Shown here piece after piece: positions 23,425 through 31,964 of a stretch of DNA of 47,011 bases. Numbering within the stretch: position 1 is the first letter of the stretch; the number at the start of each line of letters is the position of its first letter. Under the pieces are notes generated by a model. The model did no database searches. It had not been told where the DNA came from and was given only the letters and a program-made list of their open reading frames with translations. The translations under genes were made by a program, and so were the position numbers. Origin of the DNA: Streptomyces antioxidans. Lineage in GTDB: Bacteria > Actinomycetota > Actinomycetes > Streptomycetales > Streptomycetaceae. The stretch is taken from assembly GCF_000968685.2 (NCBI RefSeq), contig NZ_LAKD02000039.1, forward strand, positions 1 to 47,011, given 5' to 3'.

Positions 23425-24205
23425 TGACGTCACTGGTACGGGCCCAGTGTGCCACGGCCATCAGCCCAGCCGGGACCCGACCCCCATGTGGCCTCCCTCA
23501 CGGAGACGAGCCCCGGGGCGCCAGAGCGGACCGCCCCGCGAGGCGCCCGCGCGAGGTGCCCCACCCGAGGGGACTCCCCGTCCCCTGGCCGGGTGCGACG
23601 CCATCTCGGCCCCGAGCCCGACCGGGTGCGCCGCCTCGGGCCACCGGTGCAAATTCCCCATTCCCGCCCCTTCCCGAAACGGGGGCCCGGCCCCCGGCCC
23701 CCCGGTGGTCCCGGCACCGCTTCCGCACCGATGGCCCGAGCCTGGGCAGCCACCGGTGACACCCCAAGGGATCGCGCAACCGGGAGCCCGCGCAACCACC
23801 GACCGCGGGCCCCCGCCCCCCACCGCCTGTAGGGCACCGGGGCGTAGGCTGCCCGCCGCCGCACGGGCACCGCTCCCGAACGGAACCCACCGACTACCCC
23901 ACACCGGGCACGAGCACCCACCGGCAATGCCACCGAGGCATAGACGGGCCGCCGCCGCACGGGGGGGGCGCTCCCGGACGGGGCCCGGGGGCTCGCCCCC
24001 GGTTCGGGAAGGGGCGGGGCGGGGAGAAAAACGCCCCTGCCACCGCCAGCCCGGGAACCACCGCGACCACCGACCGCGAACCGCCCGCAGGGCGCTCGGC
24101 CCCGGAGGCCGGGCACCACGGCGCGGAGGCGGTTCCCGATCCGGGGCCCGGGGCTTGCCCCAGGCCCCGGATCGGGAAGGGGCGGGGCGGGGAGCGAGAC
24201 GCCCG
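23425..24205. other. ~780-base gene desert with degenerate repeats and Streptomyces half-elements
   Basis: No open frame here has a recognisable domain or normal codon pattern, and all are Pro/Arg/Gly-rich. Two diverged copies of a block occur: CAACCACCGACCGC...GCCGCCGCACGGG...CGCTCCC (about 23785-23885 and 23945-24095). Copies of the GGGAAGGGGCGGGGCGGGGAG element lie at 24006-24030 and 24172-24195. An inverted repeat ACTGG-N7-CCAGT at 23432-23448 sits just upstream of the riboswitch and may be at the rib promoter. Confidence 0.55.
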
Positions 24206-25510
24206 TCAGCCCTGGGCGATGCTGTCCAGTTGTTCCACCGCCGGTCGCAGGGCCCACAGGTCGCCGCCGGGCGGGGGCTGGAGCTTGGGTAGTGCCGCGC
24301 GGGCCTTACGGTCACCGGCGTCGGCCGCCGCGTGGACGATGTCGCTCGCCGCGTAGGCGCGGAAGTCGAGCTCCGGGTACGGCCAGGGCTCGGCGCCGGT
24401 GGCCGCCGGGAGCAGGACGTCGACCGCCTTGAAGAGGTTGGCGCCGCCGGACCCGGTGTAGTGCCACAGGTCCACCCCGATCTGCTTCCCGATGGCGGCC
24501 ATCCGGACGTACGCGACCAGGTTGAACGTCGAGTAGTGGAAGCTCCGGGTCCGCTCCAGCTCCTGCGGCTGCGTGCCGTCGGCCGCGATCTGGGTGTCGA
24601 TGCGCTTGGTGCGGGCGTCGCGGAGCACCTGGCGGGCGCGGTCCCGGTCGCCCACGGCGGTGGCGATCGCGGCGACCTGCATGTCGTAGAAGGTGCCGTG
24701 GTTGTTCTCGGTGGCGCCCTCCTCCTTGCCGAAGTCGCTGTTCACCAGCCAGTCCAGGAACTGCTCGTTCCAGGTGCGGAAGCCCGCGTGGTCGCTCTCG
24801 GTCCAGCCGGGGGCGCCGGTGTCGAGCAGCGCGGCGGCGTCGAGGAGGCTGGTGAAGGCCTGGGAGAAGTCGATGATCCCGATCGAACGGCCGTCTGACA
24901 TGCAGGGGATGAACTGGGCGTGGTTCAGGTTCGGATTCATCCGGGTCGCCGGGCTGACGAACCAGGTGCGCAGGATGTCGGCCGCGTGCTCAGCGTAGGC
25001 CCGCTCACCGGTGTAGTACCAGGCCAGGGAGAGCTCGTAGGCGGACTCGAAGACCTTGCCGACCTCGGGACGGTCCGTCATCTTGTCCACATCGGGGTTC
25101 CGTTGGCCATCCTTCTGAACGTAGGGACAGCCATACGGATTGTCGTCGGTCTTGGGCTGGGTCGGCCAGAAGTACGGGGCCTGGCTGAAGTAGTCGTGCT
25201 TGTCGCCGCTGGGCGGCACCTGGTCCTTGTCGGTGACCGTCCAGGGGCCCTGCTCCATCCACTGGTCGGCCTGGGTGGTCAGATCGCGTACGGTCCGCCG
25301 CAAATCCCGGTCTCCCAGCTGCAGTTTCAGCTTGGTGAGGGACAGCCGGGCCCCATCGAGCACCACCGTACGGGGCACCGGGCCGGACTGCCCGACGCGC
25401 TCGGCGCCCTGCGCGGAGGGGGCGGCGGGGATCGCCAGGACGGCCAGGAGGGCGGAGGCGGTGACGATCGCCCGGGCGATCCGCCCGCGTCCCGCTGGAG
25501 GTGCACCCAT
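24206..25510 (-). CDS. Secreted alginate-lyase family (PL5-like) protein
   Basis: This 434-residue exported protein starts with ATG 25510 (GGAG upstream). Residues ~10-36 (IARAIVTASALLAVLAIPAAPS) form a signal peptide. The mature part is an alpha/alpha barrel of the AlgL family: YFWPTQPKTDDNPYGCPY, ENNHGTFYDMQ with the likely catalytic Asn-His, RSFHYSTFNL with the His/Tyr pair, and WPYPELDFRAY. Such enzymes cut uronic-acid polysaccharides by beta-elimination. The true substrate could be alginate or another polyuronide. A short inverted repeat lies 20 bases upstream of the start. Confidence 0.88.
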   Translation of the reverse strand: MGAPPAGRGRIARAIVTASALLAVLAIPAAPSAQGAERVGQSGPVPRTVVLDGARLSLTKLKLQLGDRDLRRTVRDLTTQADQWMEQGPWTVTDKDQVPPSGDKHDYFSQAPYFWPTQPKTDDNPYGCPYVQKDGQRNPDVDKMTDRPEVGKVFESAYELSLAWYYTGERAYAEHAADILRTWFVSPATRMNPNLNHAQFIPCMSDGRSIGIIDFSQAFTSLLDAAALLDTGAPGWTESDHAGFRTWNEQFLDWLVNSDFGKEEGATENNHGTFYDMQVAAIATAVGDRDRARQVLRDARTKRIDTQIAADGTQPQELERTRSFHYSTFNLVAYVRMAAIGKQIGVDLWHYTGSGGANLFKAVDVLLPAATGAEPWPYPELDFRAYAASDIVHAAADAGDRKARAALPKLQPPPGGDLWALRPAVEQLDSIAQG

Positions 25511-25530
25511 CGAGCACTCCAATCAGATAG

Positions 25531-25545
25531 CTGAACGCTATTCAG
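25531..25545. promoter_or_regulatory. Inverted repeat CTGAA-CGCTA-TTCAG before the lyase gene
   Basis: The 5-bp arms with a 5-base spacer lie 20 bases upstream of the ATG at 25510, where a repressor would block transcription or initiation. I cannot name the regulator. Confidence 0.4.
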
Positions 25546-25677
25546 AATTGAGATCGGGCTCAGCGTAAGGCGGCTCCATGGGCACGACAAGAGATCGCAC
25601 AGGAATGCCCTCGCCCCACGGACGCGGCGCGCGCCGGAGGGGCCGCGGCGGATGCAGGGCCACCGAGCGCCGAGGCG

Positions 25678-26904
25678 CTACACCGCGCCGAACAGCTCGT
25701 TCTGCGTCGCGTCCAGCGCCGTCAGCACGGCGCCCCGCAGCACCCCGCCGCCACCCACCACCCCCGCGCGCACCCACGTCCGCAGCGGCGACAGCCGGGC
25801 CACATGCTCCTCCACCCGGCGGGCGAGTCCGTCGCCCCCGGCCCGGCCGACCTCGCCGCCGAGCACCGCGCACCCCGGGTCGAGCACCGCGCAGATCGCG
25901 GCGACACCCAGCGCGATACGGGCCGCCAGCGCGTCCAGGAACGTCTCGCCCCGCTCCCCCGCCTCCAGGGCCGCGCGGATCACCGCCTCCGCCGCGCCGG
26001 AGCCCTCCGCCCCGACCCCGCGCGAACCGCCCGCCGCGGCCTCCAGGCCGTGCCGCCGGGCGAGTTCACAGACCGCGGCGCTGCCCACCAGGGAGTGGAA
26101 CCCGCCGTCGCAGCCGGTGGCGGAGGGCAGCCCCACGGTGCCCGGGACCGGCAGAAAGCCGATCTCCCCGGTGCCGCCGGACGCTCCGCGCCGCAGCTTC
26201 CGGTCGAGCACCACGGCCGCGCCGATGCCATGGCCGAGCCACAGCAGCACGAAGGTGTCGCGGTCGCGCACCGCGCCCAGCCGCTGTTCGGCGACGGCCG
26301 CGAGATTGACCTCGTTCTCCAGCAGCACCGGCCCCGCGAGGCCGCCGTGCAGCGCGGTGGCCAGTTCCCGGTGCCAGGAGGGCAGCCCGCCCGGCGAGTT
26401 GAGCTCCCCCGTGGCGGGGTCGATGAGACCGGGGGCCCCGATGCCGATGTGGTGCAGCCGCGCCGCCCCGGCCCGTTCGGCGGCCCGCTCCACCAGGGCC
26501 ACCGCGGCGGCCACGGTGTGCGCAGGATCCATGTCCGGGGCCACCGGAAGCGACTCCTCCGCCACGGTCCGGCCCAGCAGATCGGCCACGCACACGGCGA
26601 CGCGGTCCGTACGGACGTCGACCCCGGCCACATGCGCGCTGTCGGCCACGATCCCGTACACCCGGGCGTTGGGCCCCCGGCGCTCCGCCCCCGACTCCCC
26701 CACGACCGCCACCAACCCGGTCTGCATCAGCCGCTCGACCAGGTCCGCGATGGTGGGACGGGACAGCCCGGTCAGTGACTTGAGCTCCCCCGCGGTCAAC
26801 GGCCCCCGTTCCTTGAGCAGCTGCAGGGCGAGGCGGTCGTTGATGGCCCGCGCCGTGCTCGGAGAGGCGGTGCGGCCCGCCATGGACACGCTCGTCGAGG
26901 TCAT
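25678..26904 (-). CDS. ROK family transcriptional regulator
   Basis: This 408-residue repressor has an N-terminal winged helix (residues ~20-75, LKSLTGLSRPTIADLVERL) and a ROK sugar-kinase-like domain. In the ROK part, VAGVDVRTDRVAVCVADLLG is the phosphate-binding start, GIGAPGLIDP follows, and GHGIGAAVV leads to the glucokinase-like sugar site. The zinc-binding region usually reads CxCGxxGC; here it is SATGCDGGFHS, so metal binding looks altered. It is divergent from an MFS transporter, and a perfect inverted repeat lies between them. The likely effector is a sugar or sugar derivative. Confidence 0.9.
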   Translation of the reverse strand: MTSTSVSMAGRTASPSTARAINDRLALQLLKERGPLTAGELKSLTGLSRPTIADLVERLMQTGLVAVVGESGAERRGPNARVYGIVADSAHVAGVDVRTDRVAVCVADLLGRTVAEESLPVAPDMDPAHTVAAAVALVERAAERAGAARLHHIGIGAPGLIDPATGELNSPGGLPSWHRELATALHGGLAGPVLLENEVNLAAVAEQRLGAVRDRDTFVLLWLGHGIGAAVVLDRKLRRGASGGTGEIGFLPVPGTVGLPSATGCDGGFHSLVGSAAVCELARRHGLEAAAGGSRGVGAEGSGAAEAVIRAALEAGERGETFLDALAARIALGVAAICAVLDPGCAVLGGEVGRAGGDGLARRVEEHVARLSPLRTWVRAGVVGGGGVLRGAVLTALDATQNELFGAV

Positions 26905-26942
26905 GCCCGGATCCTGCCAGAGGGGCACGGGAAAAGCTCTAT

Positions 26943-26965
26943 CTATCAGGGACCCTTCCTGATAG
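26943..26965. promoter_or_regulatory. Perfect inverted repeat CTATCAGG-N7-CCTGATAG, probable ROK operator
   Basis: The two 8-bp arms are exact complements, 39 bases upstream of the ROK start and 141 bases upstream of the MFS start. Position and symmetry suggest binding by the ROK protein with control of both genes. This assignment is inferred. Confidence 0.65.
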
Positions 26966-27105
26966 TTTCCGGTGGGCCCACGGCACGGGCCGGGCACAAT
27001 CACGCACGCGTACGGGCAGGCACGCGCACGCACGGGTACGGAACAACGGGCACGCGGGCACGGATGCGGACAGCGGGTCGGCGCTACGGGGAGGGTGCGA
27101 CAGGT

Positions 27106-28344
27106 ATGGGCAAGCTCAAGGAGTCCGGGGCGTCCGAGATGCGCCCCGTACGGCGGGCACGAATCGCCGTGGCGGCGGTGTTCGCCGTGCACGGCGCGGT
27201 GACCGGCAACTTCGCCACCCGTATCCCCTGGATCCAGGAGCGGCTGGACCTGAGCGCCGGTCAACTCGGCCTCGCGCTCGCCTTTCCCGCCATCGGGGCC
27301 TCGGTCGCGATGCCCCTCGCCGGGCGGATCAGCCATCGCTTCGGCGCCCGCGCGGCGCTGCGCGGACTGCTCGCCCTGTGGACCGCCTGGCTGGCGATGC
27401 CCCCGCTCGCGCCGGGTCTGGTCTGGCTGTGCGGTGCGCTCCTGATCTTCGGCGCGGTCGCCGGAACGTCCGACGTCGCCATGAACGCCCTCGGCGTGGA
27501 GATCGAGAACCGCCTCGGCCGCTCGATCATGTCCGGGCTGCACGGCATGTGGAGCGTCGGCGCGCTCACCGGCTCGGCGGCGGGCACGGTCGCCGCGCAC
27601 GCCGATGCCGACGCCCGGCTCCATCTCGCCATCGCCGCCGGGGTCCTTACGGTGCTCGGCGCGGTGGCCTGCCACTGGGTCCTGGATCTGCGCAGCGCCC
27701 CCGAGGAGCATCCGCCGCCGCACTTCGCGCTGCCGCCGCGCTCCGCGCTGATCATCGGCGCGGTGGGGTTCTGCGCGGTGTTCGCGGAGGGGGCGAGCCT
27801 GGACTGGTCGGCGGTCTATCTGCGCGACGTCATGGACACCTCCCCCGGTGTCGCCGCCGCCTGCACCACCGCCTTCTCCTGCACGATGGCCGGTGCCCGG
27901 CTCGTCGGGGACGCGGTGGTGGCCCGCTTCGGCCCGGTGCGGACCGTACGGACGGGCGGCGTCCTGGCCACCGCCGGGGGTCTCCTCGTGGTCACCGCCT
28001 CCGGGCCCGCCCTCGCCATCACCGGATTCGGGCTCATCGGTCTGGGCATCGCGGTCGTGGTGCCGCTGGCCTTCGCCGCCGCGGGGCGCAGCGGCCCGGC
28101 CCCGAGCCAGGCCATCGCGGGCGTCGCCACCATCACCTACACCTCGGGGCTGATCGCTCCGGCGGCGATGGGCTCGATCGCGGATCTGACCTCGCTGACG
28201 ATCTCGTTCTGCCTGGTCACGACGTTGGCGCTGGGGCTGGTGGCGGGGGCCGGGGTGTTGCGGACCCCGGCGGGGACGGACGCCACGGACTCCGCACCGC
28301 ACCCGGACCCGGACGCGTCGACGTCCCGGGCGACGCTTTCCTGA
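27106..28344 (+). CDS. MFS transporter
   Basis: This 412-residue inner-membrane permease has about twelve hydrophobic segments (first at ~14-34, last at ~370-390) and a GRISHRFGARAAL loop between helices 2 and 3, the MFS signature. The C-terminus is a short Asp/Ser/Pro tail. ATG 27106 follows GGGAGG. The divergent ROK regulator suggests sugar-related import or export. I see no evidence for a specific substrate. Confidence 0.88.
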   Translation: MGKLKESGASEMRPVRRARIAVAAVFAVHGAVTGNFATRIPWIQERLDLSAGQLGLALAFPAIGASVAMPLAGRISHRFGARAALRGLLALWTAWLAMPPLAPGLVWLCGALLIFGAVAGTSDVAMNALGVEIENRLGRSIMSGLHGMWSVGALTGSAAGTVAAHADADARLHLAIAAGVLTVLGAVACHWVLDLRSAPEEHPPPHFALPPRSALIIGAVGFCAVFAEGASLDWSAVYLRDVMDTSPGVAAACTTAFSCTMAGARLVGDAVVARFGPVRTVRTGGVLATAGGLLVVTASGPALAITGFGLIGLGIAVVVPLAFAAAGRSGPAPSQAIAGVATITYTSGLIAPAAMGSIADLTSLTISFCLVTTLALGLVAGAGVLRTPAGTDATDSAPHPDPDASTSRATLS

Positions 28345-28346
28345 CG

Positions 28347-28367
28347 GGGCGGGGGCGAGCCCCGCCC
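28347..28367 (+). terminator. Hairpin after the MFS gene, followed by an 18-base direct repeat
   Basis: GGGCGGGG and CCCCGCCC form a perfect 8-bp stem with a 5-base loop, directly after the MFS stop codon. Next come two exact copies of GGGCGGGGCCGGGTCGCC (28370-28387 and 28391-28408). Confidence 0.6.
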
Positions 28368-28504
28368 GGGGGCGGGGCCGGGTCGCCAGAGGGCGGGGCC
28401 GGGTCGCCGGAAGCGGGCCGGGACCGCGGGGACGATGGTGCACCCTCTCGGACACCGCCATCGTTCGGTGAGCGCCGAAGGGATCCGGCCGTACGGTCGG
28501 TGCC

Positions 28505-29368
28505 ATGAGCGCTACGAGCGACGGTCCGGCCCCCGACCGCCACACCGCCTTCCGCCAACTCCACCACGGCGAACGCCCCCTGCTGCTGCCCAACGCGTGG
28601 GACCACGCCTCCGCCGCCGCCCTCGTCCGGCGTGGCTTCCCCGCCATCGGCACCACCAGCCTCGGTGTGGCCGCGGCGGCCGGGCTGCCGGACGCGACGG
28701 GCGCCGCCCGCGACGGCACCCTCGCCCTCGCCCGTGGCATCGCCCGGCTCCCGGCGCTGGTGAGCGTCGACATCGAGGGCGGGTTCGGCGAACGGCCCGA
28801 GGAGGTCGCGGCGGTCGCCGCCGAGCTGGACCGGACCGGGGTGGTCGGCGTGAACATCGAGGACGGGCGCCCCGACGGCACCCTCGCACCGCTGGCCCGG
28901 CAGCGCGCGGTGATCGAGGCGGTCAAGGAGCGGGTGCCCCGGCTGTTCGTGAACGCCCGGACAGACACCTACTGGGTCGCGGCGACCGGTGGCGGCACCC
29001 CGCCCTCGCTGGCCGCCACCGCCGAGCGCATCGAGGCGTATGTGCGGGCGGGCGCGGACGGGATCTTCGTACCCGCGCTCGCCGATGAGCAGAACATCGG
29101 CGCACTGGCCGACGACCTCGGCGAGATCCCGCTGAACATCCTCTTCACGCCCGGCCGCCACACCTATGAGCGGCTGGCGGAGCTCGGGGTGCGGCGGATC
29201 AGCTGCGGTTCGCTGCTCTTCCGGGCCGCCCTGGACCGCGCCGTCGAGCTGGCCTGGTCGATCGCCCACCCGGACGTCCGTACCGACCTCGACGGGGCCG
29301 CCGGCCCGCGCTCCTATGCGGCGGCGCAGTCGCTGGCCGAGGACTTCGCGGAAGCCGATCCCAGCTAG
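28505..29368 (+). CDS. Isocitrate lyase / PEP mutase family protein
   Basis: This 287-residue cytoplasmic protein belongs to the PEP mutase/isocitrate lyase TIM-barrel superfamily. VSVDIEGGFG holds the likely Mg-binding Asp, and GVNIEDG and LFVNARTDTYW are family segments. The KKCGH catalytic cysteine loop of isocitrate and methylisocitrate lyases is not present. It is probably a C-C or P-C lyase on a 2-oxo or oxaloacetate-like acid. It lies alone between the MFS gene and the uracil/xanthine permease. The exact reaction is unknown. Confidence 0.82.
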   Translation: MSATSDGPAPDRHTAFRQLHHGERPLLLPNAWDHASAAALVRRGFPAIGTTSLGVAAAAGLPDATGAARDGTLALARGIARLPALVSVDIEGGFGERPEEVAAVAAELDRTGVVGVNIEDGRPDGTLAPLARQRAVIEAVKERVPRLFVNARTDTYWVAATGGGTPPSLAATAERIEAYVRAGADGIFVPALADEQNIGALADDLGEIPLNILFTPGRHTYERLAELGVRRISCGSLLFRAALDRAVELAWSIAHPDVRTDLDGAAGPRSYAAAQSLAEDFAEADPS

Positions 29369-29435
29369 CCGCACGGCGCATATTTTCGGCCAACTACCAT
29401 TGCCGCGAATCCCGCAGCGATGAAGTGGAGCAGTC

Positions 29436-30818
29436 ATGGGCCTCGGCGTGGGCTGGACCCTGCACGGCGATGGGCGCACCCCCGCCCCCGGTGCCGTCGT
29501 CAAGCCGGATGAGCGGCTGTCGTGGCCGAGGACGGTGGGGCTCGGCGCGCAGCACGTCGTGGCCATGTTCGGGGCCAGCTTCGTCGCCCCGGTGCTGATG
29601 GGGCTGGACCCCAACCTCGCGATCATGATGTCCGGGGTCGCGACCATCCTCTTCCTGCTCGCGACCCGTGGCCGGATCCCCAGCTATCTGGGGTGCAGCC
29701 TGTCCTTCGTCGGCGTGGCCGCCGCGATCAGGGCGCAGGGCGGTGGCAGCGCCGCCGTCACCGGGGCGATCCTGGTGGTCGGCGGGGTGCTGCTGCTGAG
29801 CGGTCTGGCGGTACGGACGTTCGGCGCCCGGATCATCCACGCGGCGATGCCGCCGGTGGTGACCGGTGCGGTGGTCATGCTGATCGGGTTCAACCTCGCG
29901 CCGGTGACCGCGGGGACGTACTGGCCCGCCGATCAGTGGACCGCGCTGCTGACGATGCTGCTCACCGGGGCGGCGGTGGTCTGTCTGCGGGGCTTCTGGT
30001 CGCGTATCGCGATCTTCCTGGGGCTGGTCTTCGGCTATGCGGTCTCCTGGGTCTTCGACCGCGTCTTCGGCAGGATCCACTCCCTTGACGGCAGTGGACG
30101 GGTCACCGACCACTGGCGGCTGGACCTCTCCGGTGTGGGCAAGGCGGACTGGATCGGTCTGCCGTCCCTGCACGGGCCCACCTTCCACTGGTCGGCGGTG
30201 CTGGTGGCACTGCCGGTGGTGATCGCGCTGATCGCCGAGAACGCCGGGCATGTGAAGGCGGTCGGCGAGATGATCGGCGATCCGCTCGACGACCAGCTGG
30301 GCACGGCGATCGCCGCGGATGGGGCGGCGACCATGATCTCCACTTCGGTCGGTGGCCCGGCCAATACGACGTATTCCGAGAACATCGGGGTCATGGCCGC
30401 GACCCGGGTGTACTCCACCGCCGCGTACTGGGCCGCCGCGGGCTTCGCGCTGCTCTTCGGACTGTGCCCGAAGTTCGGCGCGGTGGTGGCGGCGGTGCCG
30501 GGCGGGGTGCTGGGCGGGATCACCGTCATCCTCTACGGGATGATCGGGCTGCTCGGTGCGCAGATCTGGGTGCACAACAAGGTGGACCTGCGCAATCCGG
30601 TCAATCTGGTGCCGGTCGCGGCGGGCGTCATCATCGGCGTGGGCGGCGTCAGCCTGAAGATCGGCGACAACTTCGAGCTGGGCGGGATCGCGCTCGGCAC
30701 GGTGGTGGTGTTGCTCGGCTACCACGTGCTGCGTGCTCTGGCCCCGGCGCATCTGAAGCGGGGGGAGCCGCTGCTGGACGCGGGGACGAGCGGATACGAC
30801 GACGAACGACCGGCGTAG
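29436..30818 (+). CDS. NCS2 uracil/xanthine permease
   Basis: This 460-residue inner-membrane protein imports a nucleobase with protons. It has the UraA/PyrP pattern: GLGAQHVVAMFGASFVAP in helix 1, the GCSLSFVGVAAAIRAQ segment and AENAGHVKAVGEM with the conserved Glu near helix 8. Thus uracil is a better fit than xanthine, though both are transported within the family. GTGGAGC precedes the ATG. Terminator-like hairpin 30887-30903 follows. Confidence 0.92.
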   Translation: MGLGVGWTLHGDGRTPAPGAVVKPDERLSWPRTVGLGAQHVVAMFGASFVAPVLMGLDPNLAIMMSGVATILFLLATRGRIPSYLGCSLSFVGVAAAIRAQGGGSAAVTGAILVVGGVLLLSGLAVRTFGARIIHAAMPPVVTGAVVMLIGFNLAPVTAGTYWPADQWTALLTMLLTGAAVVCLRGFWSRIAIFLGLVFGYAVSWVFDRVFGRIHSLDGSGRVTDHWRLDLSGVGKADWIGLPSLHGPTFHWSAVLVALPVVIALIAENAGHVKAVGEMIGDPLDDQLGTAIAADGAATMISTSVGGPANTTYSENIGVMAATRVYSTAAYWAAAGFALLFGLCPKFGAVVAAVPGGVLGGITVILYGMIGLLGAQIWVHNKVDLRNPVNLVPVAAGVIIGVGGVSLKIGDNFELGGIALGTVVVLLGYHVLRALAPAHLKRGEPLLDAGTSGYDDERPA

Positions 30819-30834
30819 GCGCGGGGGGCGTTCG

Positions 30835-30925
30835 GCGGGCTGTGGCGCCTGCGGCGGGCCTTCCCCCTCCCCGCCCCTTCCCGGACCTGGGGCTCCGCCC
30901 CAGCCCCCGGGCGTTCAGGGGTGAA
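30835..30925. repeat. Streptomyces intergenic half-element with terminator hairpin
   Basis: GCCTGCGGCGGGCCTTCC, CCGCCCCTTCCC and GGGGCTCCGCCCC occur in the same order as in the left arm of the 14683-14907 palindrome. CTGGGGC-TCC-GCCCCAG (30887-30903) is a perfect 7-bp hairpin that could stop both the permease and the convergent regulator gene. Confidence 0.65.
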
Positions 30926-30963
30926 GCAGCTGCCACGCGACGGAGCCGCGCAACCCCAGGGCC

Positions 30964-31833
30964 TCAGCCTTGTGGGGCGAGGTCCTGGAGGCCCACCACC
31001 CGTAGCAGTTCCAGCCGCTCCGCGGACTCCGTGCCGGGGCGGGCCGTGTGGACGATCAGGCGCTGGGCGTGTTCCGAGCTCAGCAGGACCTCGCAGTCCA
31101 GCTCCATCGTCCCCACCACCGGGTGGGTGAACCGCTTGACCGTGGAGTGCCGGATGGCCACCTCGTGGTCCGCCCACACCGCCGCGAACTCCTCGCTGGC
31201 AGACAGCAGTTCGGCCACCAGGGCCGCCGGGCCCGGGTCGTCGGGGCGGGCCGCGAGCACGGCCCGGAGGGTGGCCACATGCAGTCGGGCGTGCTCCTCG
31301 ATCTCCTCGCTCGGGAAGATCCCGGGGGTGCCGGAGGAGGCGCCGTCATCCGAGGAGGCGGCGTCGCGCCGGGTGAAGAAGCTCCGGACGATATTGCGGT
31401 CGCCGGGCGGCCGCGCCATGATGTCGCCGACCAGCGCCGCCGCCATCGCGTTCTGCGCCAGCACCTCGCCCCAGTCGGTGATCACCTGGGCCGGGGTGTC
31501 GTACAGCCGGTCAAGCACCCTCAGCAGGCCCGGCCGCACATGCTCCGAGGTGCTGCGGTCGCGCGGCGGCTCCTCCCCCACCAGGTGGAAGAGGTAGTCG
31601 CGCTCATCGTCGGTGAGCCGCAGCGCCCGGGCCAGCGCGGTCAGCATCTGGCGGGACGGGCGCGGGCCGCGGGCCTGCTCCAGCCGGGTGTAGTAGTCCG
31701 GGGACATGCCCGCGAGCTGGGCCACCTCCTCCCGGCGCAGCCCGGGCGTACGGCGCCGGGGGCCGGGCGTCAGCCCCACCTCCGCGGGGCCGAGGCGGGC
31801 GCGGCAGCGGCGCAGGAAGTCGGCGAGTTCCAT
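30964..31833 (-). CDS. MmyB-type XRE family regulator
   Basis: This 289-residue protein has an XRE helix-turn-helix at residues ~20-75 (RRTPGLRREEVAQLAGMS, YYTRLEQARGPRPS) and the MmyB-like ligand-binding domain in the remainder (ending with HTARPGTESAERLELLRVV). Fatty-acid-like ligands have been proposed for this family. I start at ATG 31833, because GGGAGG is 9 bases upstream; a GTG at 31842 is possible. It is divergent from an SDR gene with an inverted repeat between them, a known arrangement for MmyB-like regulators. Confidence 0.9.
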   Translation of the reverse strand: MELADFLRRCRARLGPAEVGLTPGPRRRTPGLRREEVAQLAGMSPDYYTRLEQARGPRPSRQMLTALARALRLTDDERDYLFHLVGEEPPRDRSTSEHVRPGLLRVLDRLYDTPAQVITDWGEVLAQNAMAAALVGDIMARPPGDRNIVRSFFTRRDAASSDDGASSGTPGIFPSEEIEEHARLHVATLRAVLAARPDDPGPAALVAELLSASEEFAAVWADHEVAIRHSTVKRFTHPVVGTMELDCEVLLSSEHAQRLIVHTARPGTESAERLELLRVVGLQDLAPQG

Positions 31834-31872
31834 TCGGTGCACCCTCCCATCGTCGCCGCGTCGGCGTCCCGT

Positions 31873-31897
31873 ATCCAGGGTCTGCGGATCCCTGGAT
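31873..31897. promoter_or_regulatory. Inverted repeat ATCCAGGG-N9-CCCTGGAT, probable MmyB-regulator operator
   Basis: Two exact 8-bp complementary arms lie 40 bases upstream of the regulator and 68 bases before the SDR start. The divergent MmyB-regulator/SDR pair is a conserved actinobacterial arrangement; binding by this regulator is inferred. Confidence 0.65.
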
Positions 31898-31964
31898 GAG
31901 GAGGTCTCTCCCGGCCCCGCCCGGCCCGCCGCAGGCTGGGGCCGAGCGACGAGACGAAAGGCGG

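Noticed and set aside
23425..24205. CRISPR-like or tandem repeat array
   Set aside because: The repeated blocks are diverged and unevenly spaced, with no constant repeat and unique spacers.
23430..24315. Several open frames of 128-284 codons in the gene desert
   Set aside because: They overlap on both strands and are dominated by Pro, Arg and Gly from GC-rich repeats; no frame has a domain or SD.
26905..28968. Upstream extension of the ROK frame to 1096 codons
   Set aside because: The part beyond ATG 26904 is antisense to the MFS gene and reads as Arg/Gly/Asp shadow sequence.
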